33,676 nt of DNA from contig JAJFGY010000047.1 in the NCBI GenBank assembly GCA_021775935.1, positions 1 through 33,676 of the forward strand, written 5' to 3'. The notes under the pieces are model-generated. The model had not been told where the DNA came from, ran no database searches, and worked only from the letters and a program-made list of their open reading frames with translations. This DNA comes from Alphaproteobacteria bacterium. Lineage in GTDB: Bacteria > Pseudomonadota > Alphaproteobacteria > Parvibaculales > Parvibaculaceae. The translations under genes and the position numbers were made by a program. This document shows positions 9,083 through 18,130 of the stretch, piece after piece (position 1 is the first letter of the stretch; each line of letters starts with the position of its first letter).

Positions 9083-9115
9083 CCCTTTTATGACAGTTCC
9101 TTGACGCTCAGACCT

Positions 9116-9178
9116 CCCAGTTTGTAGCCTTTGACGATTCGCGAGCTGCGCTGGTGGGCGCAAGGCGAACAAACTGGG
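9116..9178 (+). promoter_or_regulatory. Structured leader: nested inverted repeats upstream of alpha/beta hydrolase gene
   Basis: CCCAGTTTGT (9116-9125) pairs perfectly with ACAAACTGGG (9169-9178). Nested inside are GCCT (9127-9130)/AGGC (9163-9166) and TGCGC (9147-9151)/GCGCA (9158-9162). The 3' arm abuts the G-run (9176-9180) that precedes the ATG at 9189. Confidence 0.45.
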
Positions 9179-9188
9179 GGTTTCCTGA

Positions 9189-9980
9189 ATGGCAATGATG
9201 TCTGAGTCTGCTGACCTCGACCGTCCGCAATTGCGCTGGCTCTATTTGGAGTTTGGGCGAACCATGGCTGAGGTGGCGACATTGCCGCTCTTCCAACAGA
9301 TTCTGAAACGAGCGCCCGAGGGGGATGGTCATCCCGTGATGGTCCTCCCCGGCTTTATGGCAGGTGATAACAGTACGGGTGTGCTTCGACGCTTTCTTGC
9401 GTCACGCGGATATGAAGCCTATCCGTGGGAGCTTGGTCGTAACCTTGGTCCGGCCACAGCTGGGTATGAAGGTGAGCGGATCGCTGAACGGATCGAAGAG
9501 ATTTCTGACAATCATGATGGCCAGAAAATTAGCCTGGTTGGATGGAGCCTTGGTGGCGTGCTCGCGCGTGAAGTTGCTAAACGTGCGCCAGATGCCGTTC
9601 GTCAAGTGATCACGCTGGGCAGCCCTTTTTCGGGGAAGCCTGAAACCAGTCGCGCCTGGCCGCTCTTTAAGGTGATGGCCAAGGGTGAGACGCAGACAGA
9701 GAGGTTTCGAGAACTGGTTGAAACCATCGCGGTTCCTCCGAGTATCCCGACCACATCCATCTACACAAAGACCGATGGTATCGTGCACTGGAAGAATTCA
9801 ATCGAAGCGCAGGAAGACCACACGGACAATATTGAGGTTCGCACGTCTCATTGTGGACTTGGGTTTAACGCTCCAACCATGTATGCGGTAGCAGACCGTT
9901 TGGCGCAGGCAGAAGACGATTGGCGCCCCTTCCATCGGGAGGGTTGGCGCGCGATGGTCTACCCATCAAGTGGGCACTGA
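9189..9980 (+). CDS. Alpha/beta hydrolase (lipase/esterase-like)
   Basis: Nucleophile elbow GWSLGG in 'ISLVGWSLGGVLAREVAKRAPDAVRQVITLGSPFSG', with 'HPVMVLPGFMAGDNST' upstream and a C-terminal 'SHCGLGFN' as the catalytic His candidate. Confidence 0.9.
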   Translation: MAMMSESADLDRPQLRWLYLEFGRTMAEVATLPLFQQILKRAPEGDGHPVMVLPGFMAGDNSTGVLRRFLASRGYEAYPWELGRNLGPATAGYEGERIAERIEEISDNHDGQKISLVGWSLGGVLAREVAKRAPDAVRQVITLGSPFSGKPETSRAWPLFKVMAKGETQTERFRELVETIAVPPSIPTTSIYTKTDGIVHWKNSIEAQEDHTDNIEVRTSHCGLGFNAPTMYAVADRLAQAEDDWRPFHREGWRAMVYPSSGH

Positions 9981-10006
9981 GACTTTCATTTGACCAGAAG
10001 ACACAA

Positions 10007-10046
10007 AAAAGCGGGCTCCTGAAATGATCTTTCGGAAGCCCGCTTT
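10007..10046. terminator. Bidirectional intrinsic terminator between convergent genes
   Basis: AAAAGCGGGCTcC ... GgAAGCCCGCTTTT, with A/T runs on both sides, between the genes ending at 9980 (+) and 10066 (-). Confidence 0.85.
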
Positions 10047-10065
10047 TCTGTTTTGAGACGTTAAA

Positions 10066-11646
10066 CTATCCCGCCTTTTGCTCGAGCGGTGGCTCGTCTT
10101 TTGGCGTATCCAGTTTCGCTGCTGGCTTTCGCTTTGCTGCCGTTTTCTTTTTGGCAGGTGCTCTCTTTTTCTTCGGAGCCGCTTTGCTTTTTGCTTTCGC
10201 CTTTTTTGCAGGTGCTGATTTTTGGTTGGAGCCGAGGATGGCGAGTTCCAGCTCATCAAAGCTTTCTTGCAAACATTCAGCATAGAATTCTGGGTCGGGC
10301 ATCATATCCCGGTCCGCTGTAATGGTGATGGTCACCTCTTTGTCGTAGCTCATGACGACGTGGCCGAGACCAAGTCCATCAAACAGGCAGAGTAGGCCAT
10401 AATATTTCACCATCTGCGCGCCGTTCGAATAGATCGGGATGGGCGGGCCGGGAACATTGGTAACCACAGTATTGAAGAAAGGTTTTGTTGAATTGGCGAG
10501 GCCAAACTGAGTGTAGAGCCTTGCTGCGATCCCGGTGAAAAGTGCAGGTGCTGTTTTGCTGAGCTCCGACATTTGTCGTGCACCCAATGCACTCGTCAGC
10601 GCTTTTTGTTCCTGCGTATAAGCAGAAATCGACAAGATGCGCTCAGTGGGATCTGCAATGTCACTGCCGAGCTGAACCATCATCGCGGAAACCTGGTTGC
10701 CGAGAGATCCGCTTTCGTCATTGGAGCGCACAGAGACGGGGGCCATGGCGACCAGGGTCGTTTCCGGCAATTCGGCTTTCGACTCCAGGTATTTCCGCAT
10801 AGCGCCCCCAACGATGGTCAACATCACGTCGTTGACCTTGGCGCCAGGAACACCGGTCTTGACCTCTTTGATCCGGGCCAGATCGAAGGCAACACCTTCG
10901 ATGACGCGGTGGGCGGAGATCTTATTGTTGAAGCGTGTGCGCGGCACAGACATCGCTTGGCCGAGAGAGAATTCTTTGGTCAGCAACCCTTTGATCGTGC
11001 GCGCGAGGCCCGGAAGGGTTTTGCCGGCCATCTCAACCCATTTGAACGGCTGCTTAACATTGCCAAGGTACCCCCGTACTGCCATTTCAACGGCAGATGG
11101 TTTCTTCTCTGGCTTCCAATTGTCATCCAGGGCGGGGAGCGTGTCTCCAGGCTTGATTGTATGCAGGGCATTCATAATGTCGACGCCGGACATGCCATCA
11201 ATTGCCGAGTGATGGATCTTGGAGATGAGAGCATAGGAGCCCTTGGGCACGCCCTCCACATTGTCCAGGCCTTCAATGATTGTGAACTCCCACAGTGGCT
11301 TTGTGAGATCGAGAGGCCGCGCCATGATCCGTGCTGATTGGATGCAGAGTTGCCGCCAGTCCCCCGGCTTTGGCAGGGCGACGTGACGCACATGGTATTC
11401 AAGATTGAAATCCTCAACCTCGACCCAATAAGGGTGGTCGATGCCGAAAGGCACGTTTGCCAGGCCCCGTCGGAAGGTGTTGGCGAGGGGCAGGCGTTCC
11501 TCAATAAAACTCAGAATGTCTTTATATCGGACAAACCCACCCGGTGCGGTGGATGGATCGTAGATGGCGATGCTACCTATGTGCATCGGCGAATTCTCTT
11601 GCTCCATATACAAGAAAGCGGCGTCGAGACCTGTCAATTGTTCCAT
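10066..11646 (-). CDS. Wax ester synthase/diacylglycerol acyltransferase (WS/DGAT family) with basic Lys/Ala-rich C-terminal tail
   Basis: N-terminus MEQLTGLDAAFLYMEQENSPMHIGSIAIYDP, the condensation-type HHxxxDG motif 'KIHHSAIDGMSG', and 'VTNVPGPPIPIYSNGAQM'. Tail is KSAPAKKAKAKSKAAPKKKRAPAKKKTAAKRKPAAKL. Confidence 0.93.
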   Translation of the reverse strand: MEQLTGLDAAFLYMEQENSPMHIGSIAIYDPSTAPGGFVRYKDILSFIEERLPLANTFRRGLANVPFGIDHPYWVEVEDFNLEYHVRHVALPKPGDWRQLCIQSARIMARPLDLTKPLWEFTIIEGLDNVEGVPKGSYALISKIHHSAIDGMSGVDIMNALHTIKPGDTLPALDDNWKPEKKPSAVEMAVRGYLGNVKQPFKWVEMAGKTLPGLARTIKGLLTKEFSLGQAMSVPRTRFNNKISAHRVIEGVAFDLARIKEVKTGVPGAKVNDVMLTIVGGAMRKYLESKAELPETTLVAMAPVSVRSNDESGSLGNQVSAMMVQLGSDIADPTERILSISAYTQEQKALTSALGARQMSELSKTAPALFTGIAARLYTQFGLANSTKPFFNTVVTNVPGPPIPIYSNGAQMVKYYGLLCLFDGLGLGHVVMSYDKEVTITITADRDMMPDPEFYAECLQESFDELELAILGSNQKSAPAKKAKAKSKAAPKKKRAPAKKKTAAKRKPAAKLDTPKDEPPLEQKAG

Positions 11647-11965
11647 TGTGAACGATCCTCCCTATCGTTGATTTTAGCGTAACAAGCTCTCGGCACGGCT
11701 ACCAATGGAATCGGGTCAGAGACCTCAGCACAATTGGTGAACCAGCCAGATTTGTCGGCTAACGTTAATAAGGGGATAGCCTGTGCTTTCTAGGCACTAC
11801 AAACTAATTGGGTTGAGGGTGCGGCTCTGACGCGCTGAAGCAAGAATGATCAATAGAGGGCTTGAAAAATATTGATCTTAATCATAACTGATAATAACAT
11901 CATATTAAGCTGCAGGCATGGTTGCCTTTTGTGCCAAAACTGCTGAAAAACAGGGAGAAAGCCTT

Positions 11966-12835
11966 ATGAGGCTCGTCACGTTTACAGATACTGGCTCTAC
12001 CCGGATTGGCATTCTGAAAAATGACAAGATTGTTGATTTGGCGGTTGTTGCGCCAGATCTTCCTCGTGAAATGGTCGGGTTTCTGGAGGCAGGGGAAGGC
12101 GCGTTTGCGAAGGCAAAAGCTGCTGCTGGATCCGAGGCGTCGATTAAGCTTGCTGATGTCACACTTGAGAGCCCGGTTTTGCGCCCTCCGAAAATTCTGG
12201 CGGTTGGTCTGAACTATCGCGAGCACGTGGAAGAGACGGGGCGCGAGCTGCCCAAAGTGCCAATCATCTTCAACAAGCAATCAACCTCTGCCACGGGTCC
12301 ATTCGCGCCCATCCTGCGACCTAAAGAGAGCGTGGCGATGGATTACGAAGGCGAGATGGGCGTCGTTATCGGCAAACGATGCCGTCGTGTTCCAAAAGAC
12401 CGGTACGAAGAAGTCATTGCCGGATACACGGTGCTCAACGATGTCACTATCCGTGATTGGCAGCGGCGATCCCCAACCATGACGATGGGGAAATCCTGGG
12501 ACAGTCACTGCCCTATGGGACCAGCAATCGTCACGCCGGATGAAGTCGATATTTCCAAGCTGGACCTAAAAACACTGGTCAATGGGGAAGTTCGCCAACA
12601 CTCCGACACGAGCTATTTGATTTTTGACGTCCCAACTCTGATCGAACATCTCTCGACGGCTTTCACCTTGGAACCAGGTGACGTCATTGCCACGGGCACC
12701 TGTGCGGGCGTTGCGGCGGCCATGGAAGGGACGCCTTGGTTGAAGCATGGTGACGTTGTTCGTGTTGAGATTGAATCCTTGGGGGCGATTGAAAATGTCG
12801 TTGCAGATGATGAGGGTGGCACCCTGATCGAGTGA
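11966..12835 (+). CDS. Fumarylacetoacetate hydrolase family protein
   Basis: Starts ATG 11966 after AGGGAGAAA. FAH motifs: 'KILAVGLNYREHVEETG', 'PIIFNKQSTSATGP', 'MDYEGEMGVVIGK', 'GYTVLNDVTIRDWQRR', 'GDVIATGTCAGV'. Confidence 0.94.
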   Translation: MRLVTFTDTGSTRIGILKNDKIVDLAVVAPDLPREMVGFLEAGEGAFAKAKAAAGSEASIKLADVTLESPVLRPPKILAVGLNYREHVEETGRELPKVPIIFNKQSTSATGPFAPILRPKESVAMDYEGEMGVVIGKRCRRVPKDRYEEVIAGYTVLNDVTIRDWQRRSPTMTMGKSWDSHCPMGPAIVTPDEVDISKLDLKTLVNGEVRQHSDTSYLIFDVPTLIEHLSTAFTLEPGDVIATGTCAGVAAAMEGTPWLKHGDVVRVEIESLGAIENVVADDEGGTLIE

Positions 12836-12870
12836 CGCGTTCAACTTGCTCACGTGATAGGAAAATTGGA

Positions 12871-13794
12871 ATGATCAAAGTCGAAGACATTGTCTATGTG
12901 CGTTTTAGCGCGCCAGACCTGGATAAGATGGAAGCATTCCTTCTTGATTTCGGGATGACGCGCTATGAGCGCACCGATACCGCGCTCTATATGCGCGGTG
13001 TTGGGTCCGATCCAATCGTTCATGTGACCGAACTGGGGGACCCTGGATTTATCGGGTTGGCGCTTCAAGCGACAAATGAGGCTGACCTGCAGACCGTTGC
13101 AGACGCCAACGGTGCTGTGGTTGAAAACCGATCGGAGCCTGGAGGTGGGAAACGTGTGCTTGTCCATGATCCTGATGGCTTCCCGATCGAAATTGTTCAT
13201 GGCTTAGAAAAGCTGGATGTCGCTCAGGTGCAAGAGATCGCACCGCTGAATGCGCGGTTGGTGAAACCGAGACAGGGTGAGGTTAAGCGCATGGCTGCCG
13301 GTCCTGCCCATGTGCACCGACTTGGCCATGTGGTCTTGAATGTCACCGACTACCCAAAAAGCTTCGCCTGGTACCACGAGCAATTTGGCCTGCTGAAGTC
13401 AGATGAGATCTACATAGGCGACGAGAACACTGTGATCGGGGCGTTTACGCGGTGTGATCAGGGTGAAAAATTTGTCGACCATCATACATTGTTCTTATTG
13501 GGCACTGGTAAGCCTGGTTTCAATCACGCGGCCTGGGAAGTTGCTGACCTTGATGACCTGATGCTTGGCCGCGACGTCTTGAGTGGCAAAGGGTACACAT
13601 CTGTGTGGGGTGTTGGGCGTCATGTTCTCGGGTCGCAAGTCTTTGACTATTGGCGTGATCCTTGGGGACACACAGTTGAACACTGGACAGATGGTGATCT
13701 TTTTGATGCTTCAACCCCTCCCGGCAAGGCGTCAGTTGACGAGCTGCTCGGGCTGCAATGGGGTCCTGAACCACTAGAAGACATGGCTGGCTGA
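12871..13794 (+). CDS. Two-domain VOC family protein, type I extradiol dioxygenase-like
   Basis: Two VOC repeats. C-terminal domain retains candidate metal ligands H..E: 'HRLGHVVLNV', 'GFNHAAWEVADLDDL', 'FDYWRDPWGHTVEHWTDGD'. ATG 12871. Confidence 0.87.
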   Translation: MIKVEDIVYVRFSAPDLDKMEAFLLDFGMTRYERTDTALYMRGVGSDPIVHVTELGDPGFIGLALQATNEADLQTVADANGAVVENRSEPGGGKRVLVHDPDGFPIEIVHGLEKLDVAQVQEIAPLNARLVKPRQGEVKRMAAGPAHVHRLGHVVLNVTDYPKSFAWYHEQFGLLKSDEIYIGDENTVIGAFTRCDQGEKFVDHHTLFLLGTGKPGFNHAAWEVADLDDLMLGRDVLSGKGYTSVWGVGRHVLGSQVFDYWRDPWGHTVEHWTDGDLFDASTPPGKASVDELLGLQWGPEPLEDMAG

Positions 13795-13818
13795 AGCGGT
13801 TGAACCCGGAGAAGAAAC

Positions 13819-14682
13819 ATGATCATAAGTGACGAACAAGTGACGACCGAGGAAGTAAAGTCCTGGAAAGGGCTGCACCTTCTTCATTTTGGCGGCAGCA
13901 CATGTTCTCAGAAAGTCCGGGCCTTGCTGCGCGAAAAAGGTCTGGACTACACCTCTCATCACGTGGACTTGGCAAAACAAGAACATGTAACTCCGTGGTA
14001 TTTGGGGATTAATCCGCGTGGTGTCGTCCCGGTGCTCGTTCACGATGGCGTCGTGCATGTGGAGAGCAATGATATCCTTGCTTACCTTGATGCGCTGCCG
14101 AGCGAGGTCGCTGCATACTTTCCGCAGACGCCAGAAGAACGTGCGATCGTTGATGCATCCCTAACGCTGGAAAACGATCTTCATTTCGCGTTGCGAGAGA
14201 TCACGATGGGCTTCATCTTTCCAAAGCGGTTGGCGCAAAAACCTGATGACGTGCTCGCCAAATATGAGAAGGACGGTGCTGATGATCCGTCTCGCGCAAA
14301 AGAGATTGCCTGGTGGCGGGCGTTTGCAGTGGCTGGTATTACGAACGATCAGGCGCGGGCAGCAGTCAAAGCCCATCGTGATGCGTTTGATGTGCTTGAA
14401 AAACGCCTGGAGACCAATGAATGGTTGATTGGCGATCGAATTTCGGTTCTAGAGCTTGCCTGGTTTATCACCATGAACCGCTTGCGTATGGGCGGCTATC
14501 CGCTGGAGATACATCCAAAGCTCTTCGGGTTGTATAACCGACTTATCGAACGTCCGGCGTTTGCTTTGGAAACCAAGACGCCAGCGATCATCTCCAAAAT
14601 TCTTCTGCCCGCTGTGCGGGTTGGACAGATTTTACGGGGCAAGCGGATGAAGGATGTGGCTGGGGATATTCTGGCTGCCTGA
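13819..14682 (+). CDS. Glutathione S-transferase family protein
   Basis: 'LHFGGSTCSQKVRALLREKGLDYTSHHVDLAKQEHVTPWYLGINPRGVVPVLVHDGVVHVESNDILAYLD' with a GST C-terminal domain. Confidence 0.92.
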   Translation: MIISDEQVTTEEVKSWKGLHLLHFGGSTCSQKVRALLREKGLDYTSHHVDLAKQEHVTPWYLGINPRGVVPVLVHDGVVHVESNDILAYLDALPSEVAAYFPQTPEERAIVDASLTLENDLHFALREITMGFIFPKRLAQKPDDVLAKYEKDGADDPSRAKEIAWWRAFAVAGITNDQARAAVKAHRDAFDVLEKRLETNEWLIGDRISVLELAWFITMNRLRMGGYPLEIHPKLFGLYNRLIERPAFALETKTPAIISKILLPAVRVGQILRGKRMKDVAGDILAA

Positions 14683-14713
14683 AGGGTCATTTCTTTCTTG
14701 GATCAGGCAATGG

Positions 14714-14747
14714 AAAGCCGCCCAGTGCAAGCGCACGGGCGGCTTTT
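14714..14747 (+). terminator. Intrinsic terminator, likely bidirectional
   Basis: AAAGCCGCCC-agtgcaagcgcac-GGGCGGCTTTT, between the gene ending at 14682 (+) and the gene ending at 14767 (-). Confidence 0.85.
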
Positions 14748-14766
14748 GAAACTCAGTGCCTATCGT

Positions 14767-15117
14767 CTATTCGTGATAGCGGTAGCTTGAGATTTCGCAC
14801 ACGTCGATCCGTTCGCGCACAAGTACGTCGCCGTCAGCAAAGACCGCCCGGAAGTCATACATGCAATATCCGGTGCCATCATCGATATCGATCATAACGC
14901 TGTCGCCAGATCCCAAGACGTCATAGCCAAGAATGTCTTCTTCCCAATCATTGGTGCCGACATTTGAGGCGTAGAATTCGACCATCGTCCAGTTTGTTTC
15001 GTTGATGATGCGAACATTGCGGTTTTCAGCCTGGCTTGGTGCGGCAGTTGCCACAATAAAAAGACCCACCAGGGCTGCGACAGCTGCGGTGCGAACCGCA
15101 TGGATTGTTTTGTTCAT
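14767..15117 (-). CDS. Small secreted protein of unknown function
   Basis: 116 aa. Signal peptide MNKTIHAVRTAAVAALVGLFIVATAAPSQA, then 'NRNVRIINETNWTMVEFYASNVGTNDWEEDILG' with two cysteines. Confidence 0.75.
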   Translation of the reverse strand: MNKTIHAVRTAAVAALVGLFIVATAAPSQAENRNVRIINETNWTMVEFYASNVGTNDWEEDILGYDVLGSGDSVMIDIDDGTGYCMYDFRAVFADGDVLVRERIDVCEISSYRYHE

Positions 15118-15345
15118 AATTCCCCACAGATAAAAACGTACCCACGCGAATTTTGGGGGAATAGAGATTTTAAGTCAACGCACAGGTGTAAAACGGGCGG
15201 ACACCCGTGCATTTTTGGACTGTTTGCGTGACATTTTCTCCATAGATTCTCTTGGTCTTGGTGCTCGGCCCGCTTACCATGCCGCAAAATTGGCTGCAGA
15301 AGACCGCTGGCGAAAACGAAGCGGCGATTCAGGGAAGTGACTAAA

Positions 15346-16455
15346 ATGACGAACGCGCAAACAGCGGCAAACTTTTGGGTAAAGCGCGATGATCTGCGCA
15401 CAACAAAGATTGTCGAAACACCAGTTCCATCCAGCGAGACACTTGCACCAGGTGAGGTTCTTTTCAAGGTCGATGATTTTGCGTTTACGGCCAACAACAT
15501 CACATACGCAGCTTTTGGTGAAGCTATGCAGTATTGGAACTTTTTCCCAGCTGATGAAGGTTGGGGGCGAGTGCCCGTCTGGGGTTTTGGTGATGTTATT
15601 GTGTCCAACGCTGAGGGCGTCGCGCCAGGTGAGCGGTTCTATGGGTATTTCCCCATGTCGACCCATTTCGTTGCCGAGGCTGTGCGCATTTCCGACGCGG
15701 GCTTCTTTGATGGCGCTTCTAATCGGGCAGACCTTTCACCGGTCTATAACAACTATCTCAGAGTAGCGGCTGATGCTGGATATGATGCCGCACGGGAAGC
15801 TGAGCAAAGTCTTCTCAGGCCGCTTTTTACAACCTCCTTCCTGATTGACGATTTTCTAGAGGATAATGAATTTTTCGGTGCCTCTGCCGTTGCGCTATCG
15901 AGTGCCTCCAGTAAGACGTCTCTGGGGCTTGCACAGGTGCTGTCCAACCGAACCGGTGATCGACCGCGGGTGATTGGCCTGACGTCCAAGGGCAACATCG
16001 AATTTGTAAAGGGTGTTGGGTATTACGATGATGTCGTGGCCTACGAAGATATTGCGACTATCAAGGTTGACGGCAATGCGGCGTTTGTCGATATGGCCGG
16101 TGATGCCAATGTTCGCGCAGCGGTCCACAACCACTTCGCTGATCGCTTAACCTGTAGCTGTGCTGTTGGTGGCACGCATTGGGAGCAAGGTGGGGGCGCT
16201 GACAATCTGCCTGGCGCAAGCCCAACGCTTTTCTTTGCACCTTCCCAGATCCAGAAGCGAAACAAGGATTGGGGTGCGGAAGTTTTACAGTCAAAGATCG
16301 CAAAGGCTTGGGCCATTTTTCTGGGGTCGGTCGACGGTTGGATGAAAGTCGAGAGGTCAGGCGGCTTGTCGGTGACCAAACAGGTCTATCTAGATGTTTT
16401 GGAGGGACGTGTTTCGCCTGAAAGCGGAAAAATCATCTCTCTTTGGGATCTCTGA
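15346..16455 (+). CDS. DUF2855 family protein (MDR/quinone-reductase-like fold suspected)
   Basis: 'TAANFWVKRDDLRTTKIVE...LAPGEVLFKVDDFAFTANNITYAAFGEAMQYWNFFPADEGWGRVPVWGFGDV' resembles DUF2855. An upstream GTG at 15337 is also possible. Confidence 0.82.
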   Translation: MTNAQTAANFWVKRDDLRTTKIVETPVPSSETLAPGEVLFKVDDFAFTANNITYAAFGEAMQYWNFFPADEGWGRVPVWGFGDVIVSNAEGVAPGERFYGYFPMSTHFVAEAVRISDAGFFDGASNRADLSPVYNNYLRVAADAGYDAAREAEQSLLRPLFTTSFLIDDFLEDNEFFGASAVALSSASSKTSLGLAQVLSNRTGDRPRVIGLTSKGNIEFVKGVGYYDDVVAYEDIATIKVDGNAAFVDMAGDANVRAAVHNHFADRLTCSCAVGGTHWEQGGGADNLPGASPTLFFAPSQIQKRNKDWGAEVLQSKIAKAWAIFLGSVDGWMKVERSGGLSVTKQVYLDVLEGRVSPESGKIISLWDL

Positions 16456-16486
16456 TAATTTTTTCTTTAGTAAGGAAGGGTGTCTC

Positions 16487-18127
16487 GTGACGACCACCAT
16501 TTATTCGGCGAAACGGATCATCACCATGAACCCTGCGCGTCCCTTTGCGACCCATGTGGCTGTGAGGGAAGGACGTGTCTTGAGCGTTGGGACGCTTGAG
16601 GAAGTAAGTTGCTGGGGTGAGGCACAAATCGACGATCGCTTTTCTGACCAGGTTTTGATGCCGGGTCTGATTGAGGGCCACAGCCATCTGGTTGAAGGCT
16701 CATTGTGGGACCATGTTTATGTCGGTTATTACGACCGGATGGGACCGGACGGCAAGGTTTGGCCTGGGTTGAAATCGGTTGATGCCGTGGTTGAACGCTT
16801 GCAGGAAGCTGCTGCAGCTATGGACGACCCCGATGTTTCCCTTTTTGGTTGGGGCTTTGACCCCATCTTTTTTGGTGAGCAACGCATGCATGCCAGCGAT
16901 CTGGACCGGGTGTCCAATGGCCGCAAGATCGGTGTGTTCCATGCCAGCCTTCATTTCCTCAATGTAAACTCCGCGGTGATTGATGAGACTGATCTCGCAG
17001 CGTCTGCGGATATGCAGGAGGTGATGACGGACACAGATGGGAAGCCAACTGGTGAGCTTGCGGGCATGGTCGGCATGTATCTGGCGCTCAGATCAATGAA
17101 TTATGATCTAGGCTCTGCGTCTACCTATCCGCCTGCACTTTGGAGCTTTGCCAAGGTTTGTCAGCTTGCAGGCGTAACAACGGCGACTGATCTGCATAGT
17201 CCGCTTGATGATGAGATGGTCACCCGCCTTAAAGCCGAAACAGACCGGCCGGACTTTCCGCTTCGTGTGGTGCCAGCGTTTGGCGGAACCCTGATGCCGG
17301 CTGATAAAGGCGCCGAGCGTATCGGTAGTTTGGTGGATCAGAGTACAGACAAACTCAAAATGGGCATCGTCAAACTGGTGCTCGATGGATCTATTCAGGG
17401 GTTTACCGCGCGGCTCAAATGGCCTGGTCACTTTAATGGAGCGCCAAACGGCCTTTGGTACATTGCGCCCGATGAGTTCAAGAAAACTGTTTCGGCTTAC
17501 AACGCAGCTGGCTTTCAGCTTCACATACACACGAATGGGGACGAGGCGACGGAGGTTGCGTTGGATGCAATTGAGGCAGCGCTGACCACACATCCGCATC
17601 CGGACCACCGCCATACGTTGCAACACTGTCAGATGGCGAGTGATGCTCAGTTCCGCCGCATGGCCGCGCTCGGCGTGGGTGTGAATCTCTTTAGCAACCA
17701 TGTCTATTACTGGGGTGATCAGCACTATGAGATGACCCTGGGTCCTGACCGCGCGCACCGGATCGACAATGCAGGCAGTGCGATCGAGCATGGCGTCGAT
17801 CTGGCCCTCCACTCTGATGCGCCGATTACGGCTATCGGACCGCTCTTTACCGCCTGGTGTGCTGTAAACCGCGTCACATCGACCGGCAAGCATCTTGGCG
17901 GGGAAGCAGAACGGCTGACAGTCGCAGAGGCGCTTTACACAATCACGATGGGTGCGGCTCTGTCGCTGAAGCTCGACAATGAGATTGGCAGCATTGAAGT
18001 TGGCAAGTTTGCCGACTTTGCGGTGCTTACAGGTGACCCTCTTGAGGTCGACCCTATGGCTTTGAAGGATGTTGGCGTGTGGGGCACGGTTGTGGGTGGC
18101 GAGGTTTTTGAAGCACCGAAGAACTAG
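16487..18127 (+). CDS. Amidohydrolase family protein (YtcJ-like)
   Basis: 'LMPGLIEGHSHLVEGSLW', 'DHRHTLQHCQMASDAQFRRMAALGVGVNLFSNHVYYWGD', 'LALHSDAPIT', 'GSIEVGKFADFAVLTGDPLEVDP'. GTG start at 16487 after TAAGGAAGGG is preferred to the longer ORF. Confidence 0.9.
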   Translation: MTTTIYSAKRIITMNPARPFATHVAVREGRVLSVGTLEEVSCWGEAQIDDRFSDQVLMPGLIEGHSHLVEGSLWDHVYVGYYDRMGPDGKVWPGLKSVDAVVERLQEAAAAMDDPDVSLFGWGFDPIFFGEQRMHASDLDRVSNGRKIGVFHASLHFLNVNSAVIDETDLAASADMQEVMTDTDGKPTGELAGMVGMYLALRSMNYDLGSASTYPPALWSFAKVCQLAGVTTATDLHSPLDDEMVTRLKAETDRPDFPLRVVPAFGGTLMPADKGAERIGSLVDQSTDKLKMGIVKLVLDGSIQGFTARLKWPGHFNGAPNGLWYIAPDEFKKTVSAYNAAGFQLHIHTNGDEATEVALDAIEAALTTHPHPDHRHTLQHCQMASDAQFRRMAALGVGVNLFSNHVYYWGDQHYEMTLGPDRAHRIDNAGSAIEHGVDLALHSDAPITAIGPLFTAWCAVNRVTSTGKHLGGEAERLTVAEALYTITMGAALSLKLDNEIGSIEVGKFADFAVLTGDPLEVDPMALKDVGVWGTVVGGEVFEAPKN

Positions 18128-18130
18128 GCG

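Noticed and set aside
9966-10283. 105-aa Lys/Arg-rich ORF (9966..10283 -) that looks like a basic DNA-binding peptide
   Set aside because: Alternate-frame artefact of the A/G-rich region encoding the Lys/Ala tail of the WS/DGAT, and it runs through the terminator.
10573-11337. 254-aa plus-strand ORF inside the WS/DGAT gene
   Set aside because: Antisense to the well-supported acyltransferase; no recognisable family.
11862-11900. Possible sigma70 promoter upstream of FAH gene (TTGATC 11872-11877, 17-bp spacer, TAACAT 11895-11900)
   Set aside because: AT-rich region with only partial consensus matches; not supportable without TSS data.
17108-17893. 261-aa minus-strand ORF within the amidohydrolase gene
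   Set aside because: Fully antisense to a conserved amidohydrolase; no recognisable motifs or start signals.
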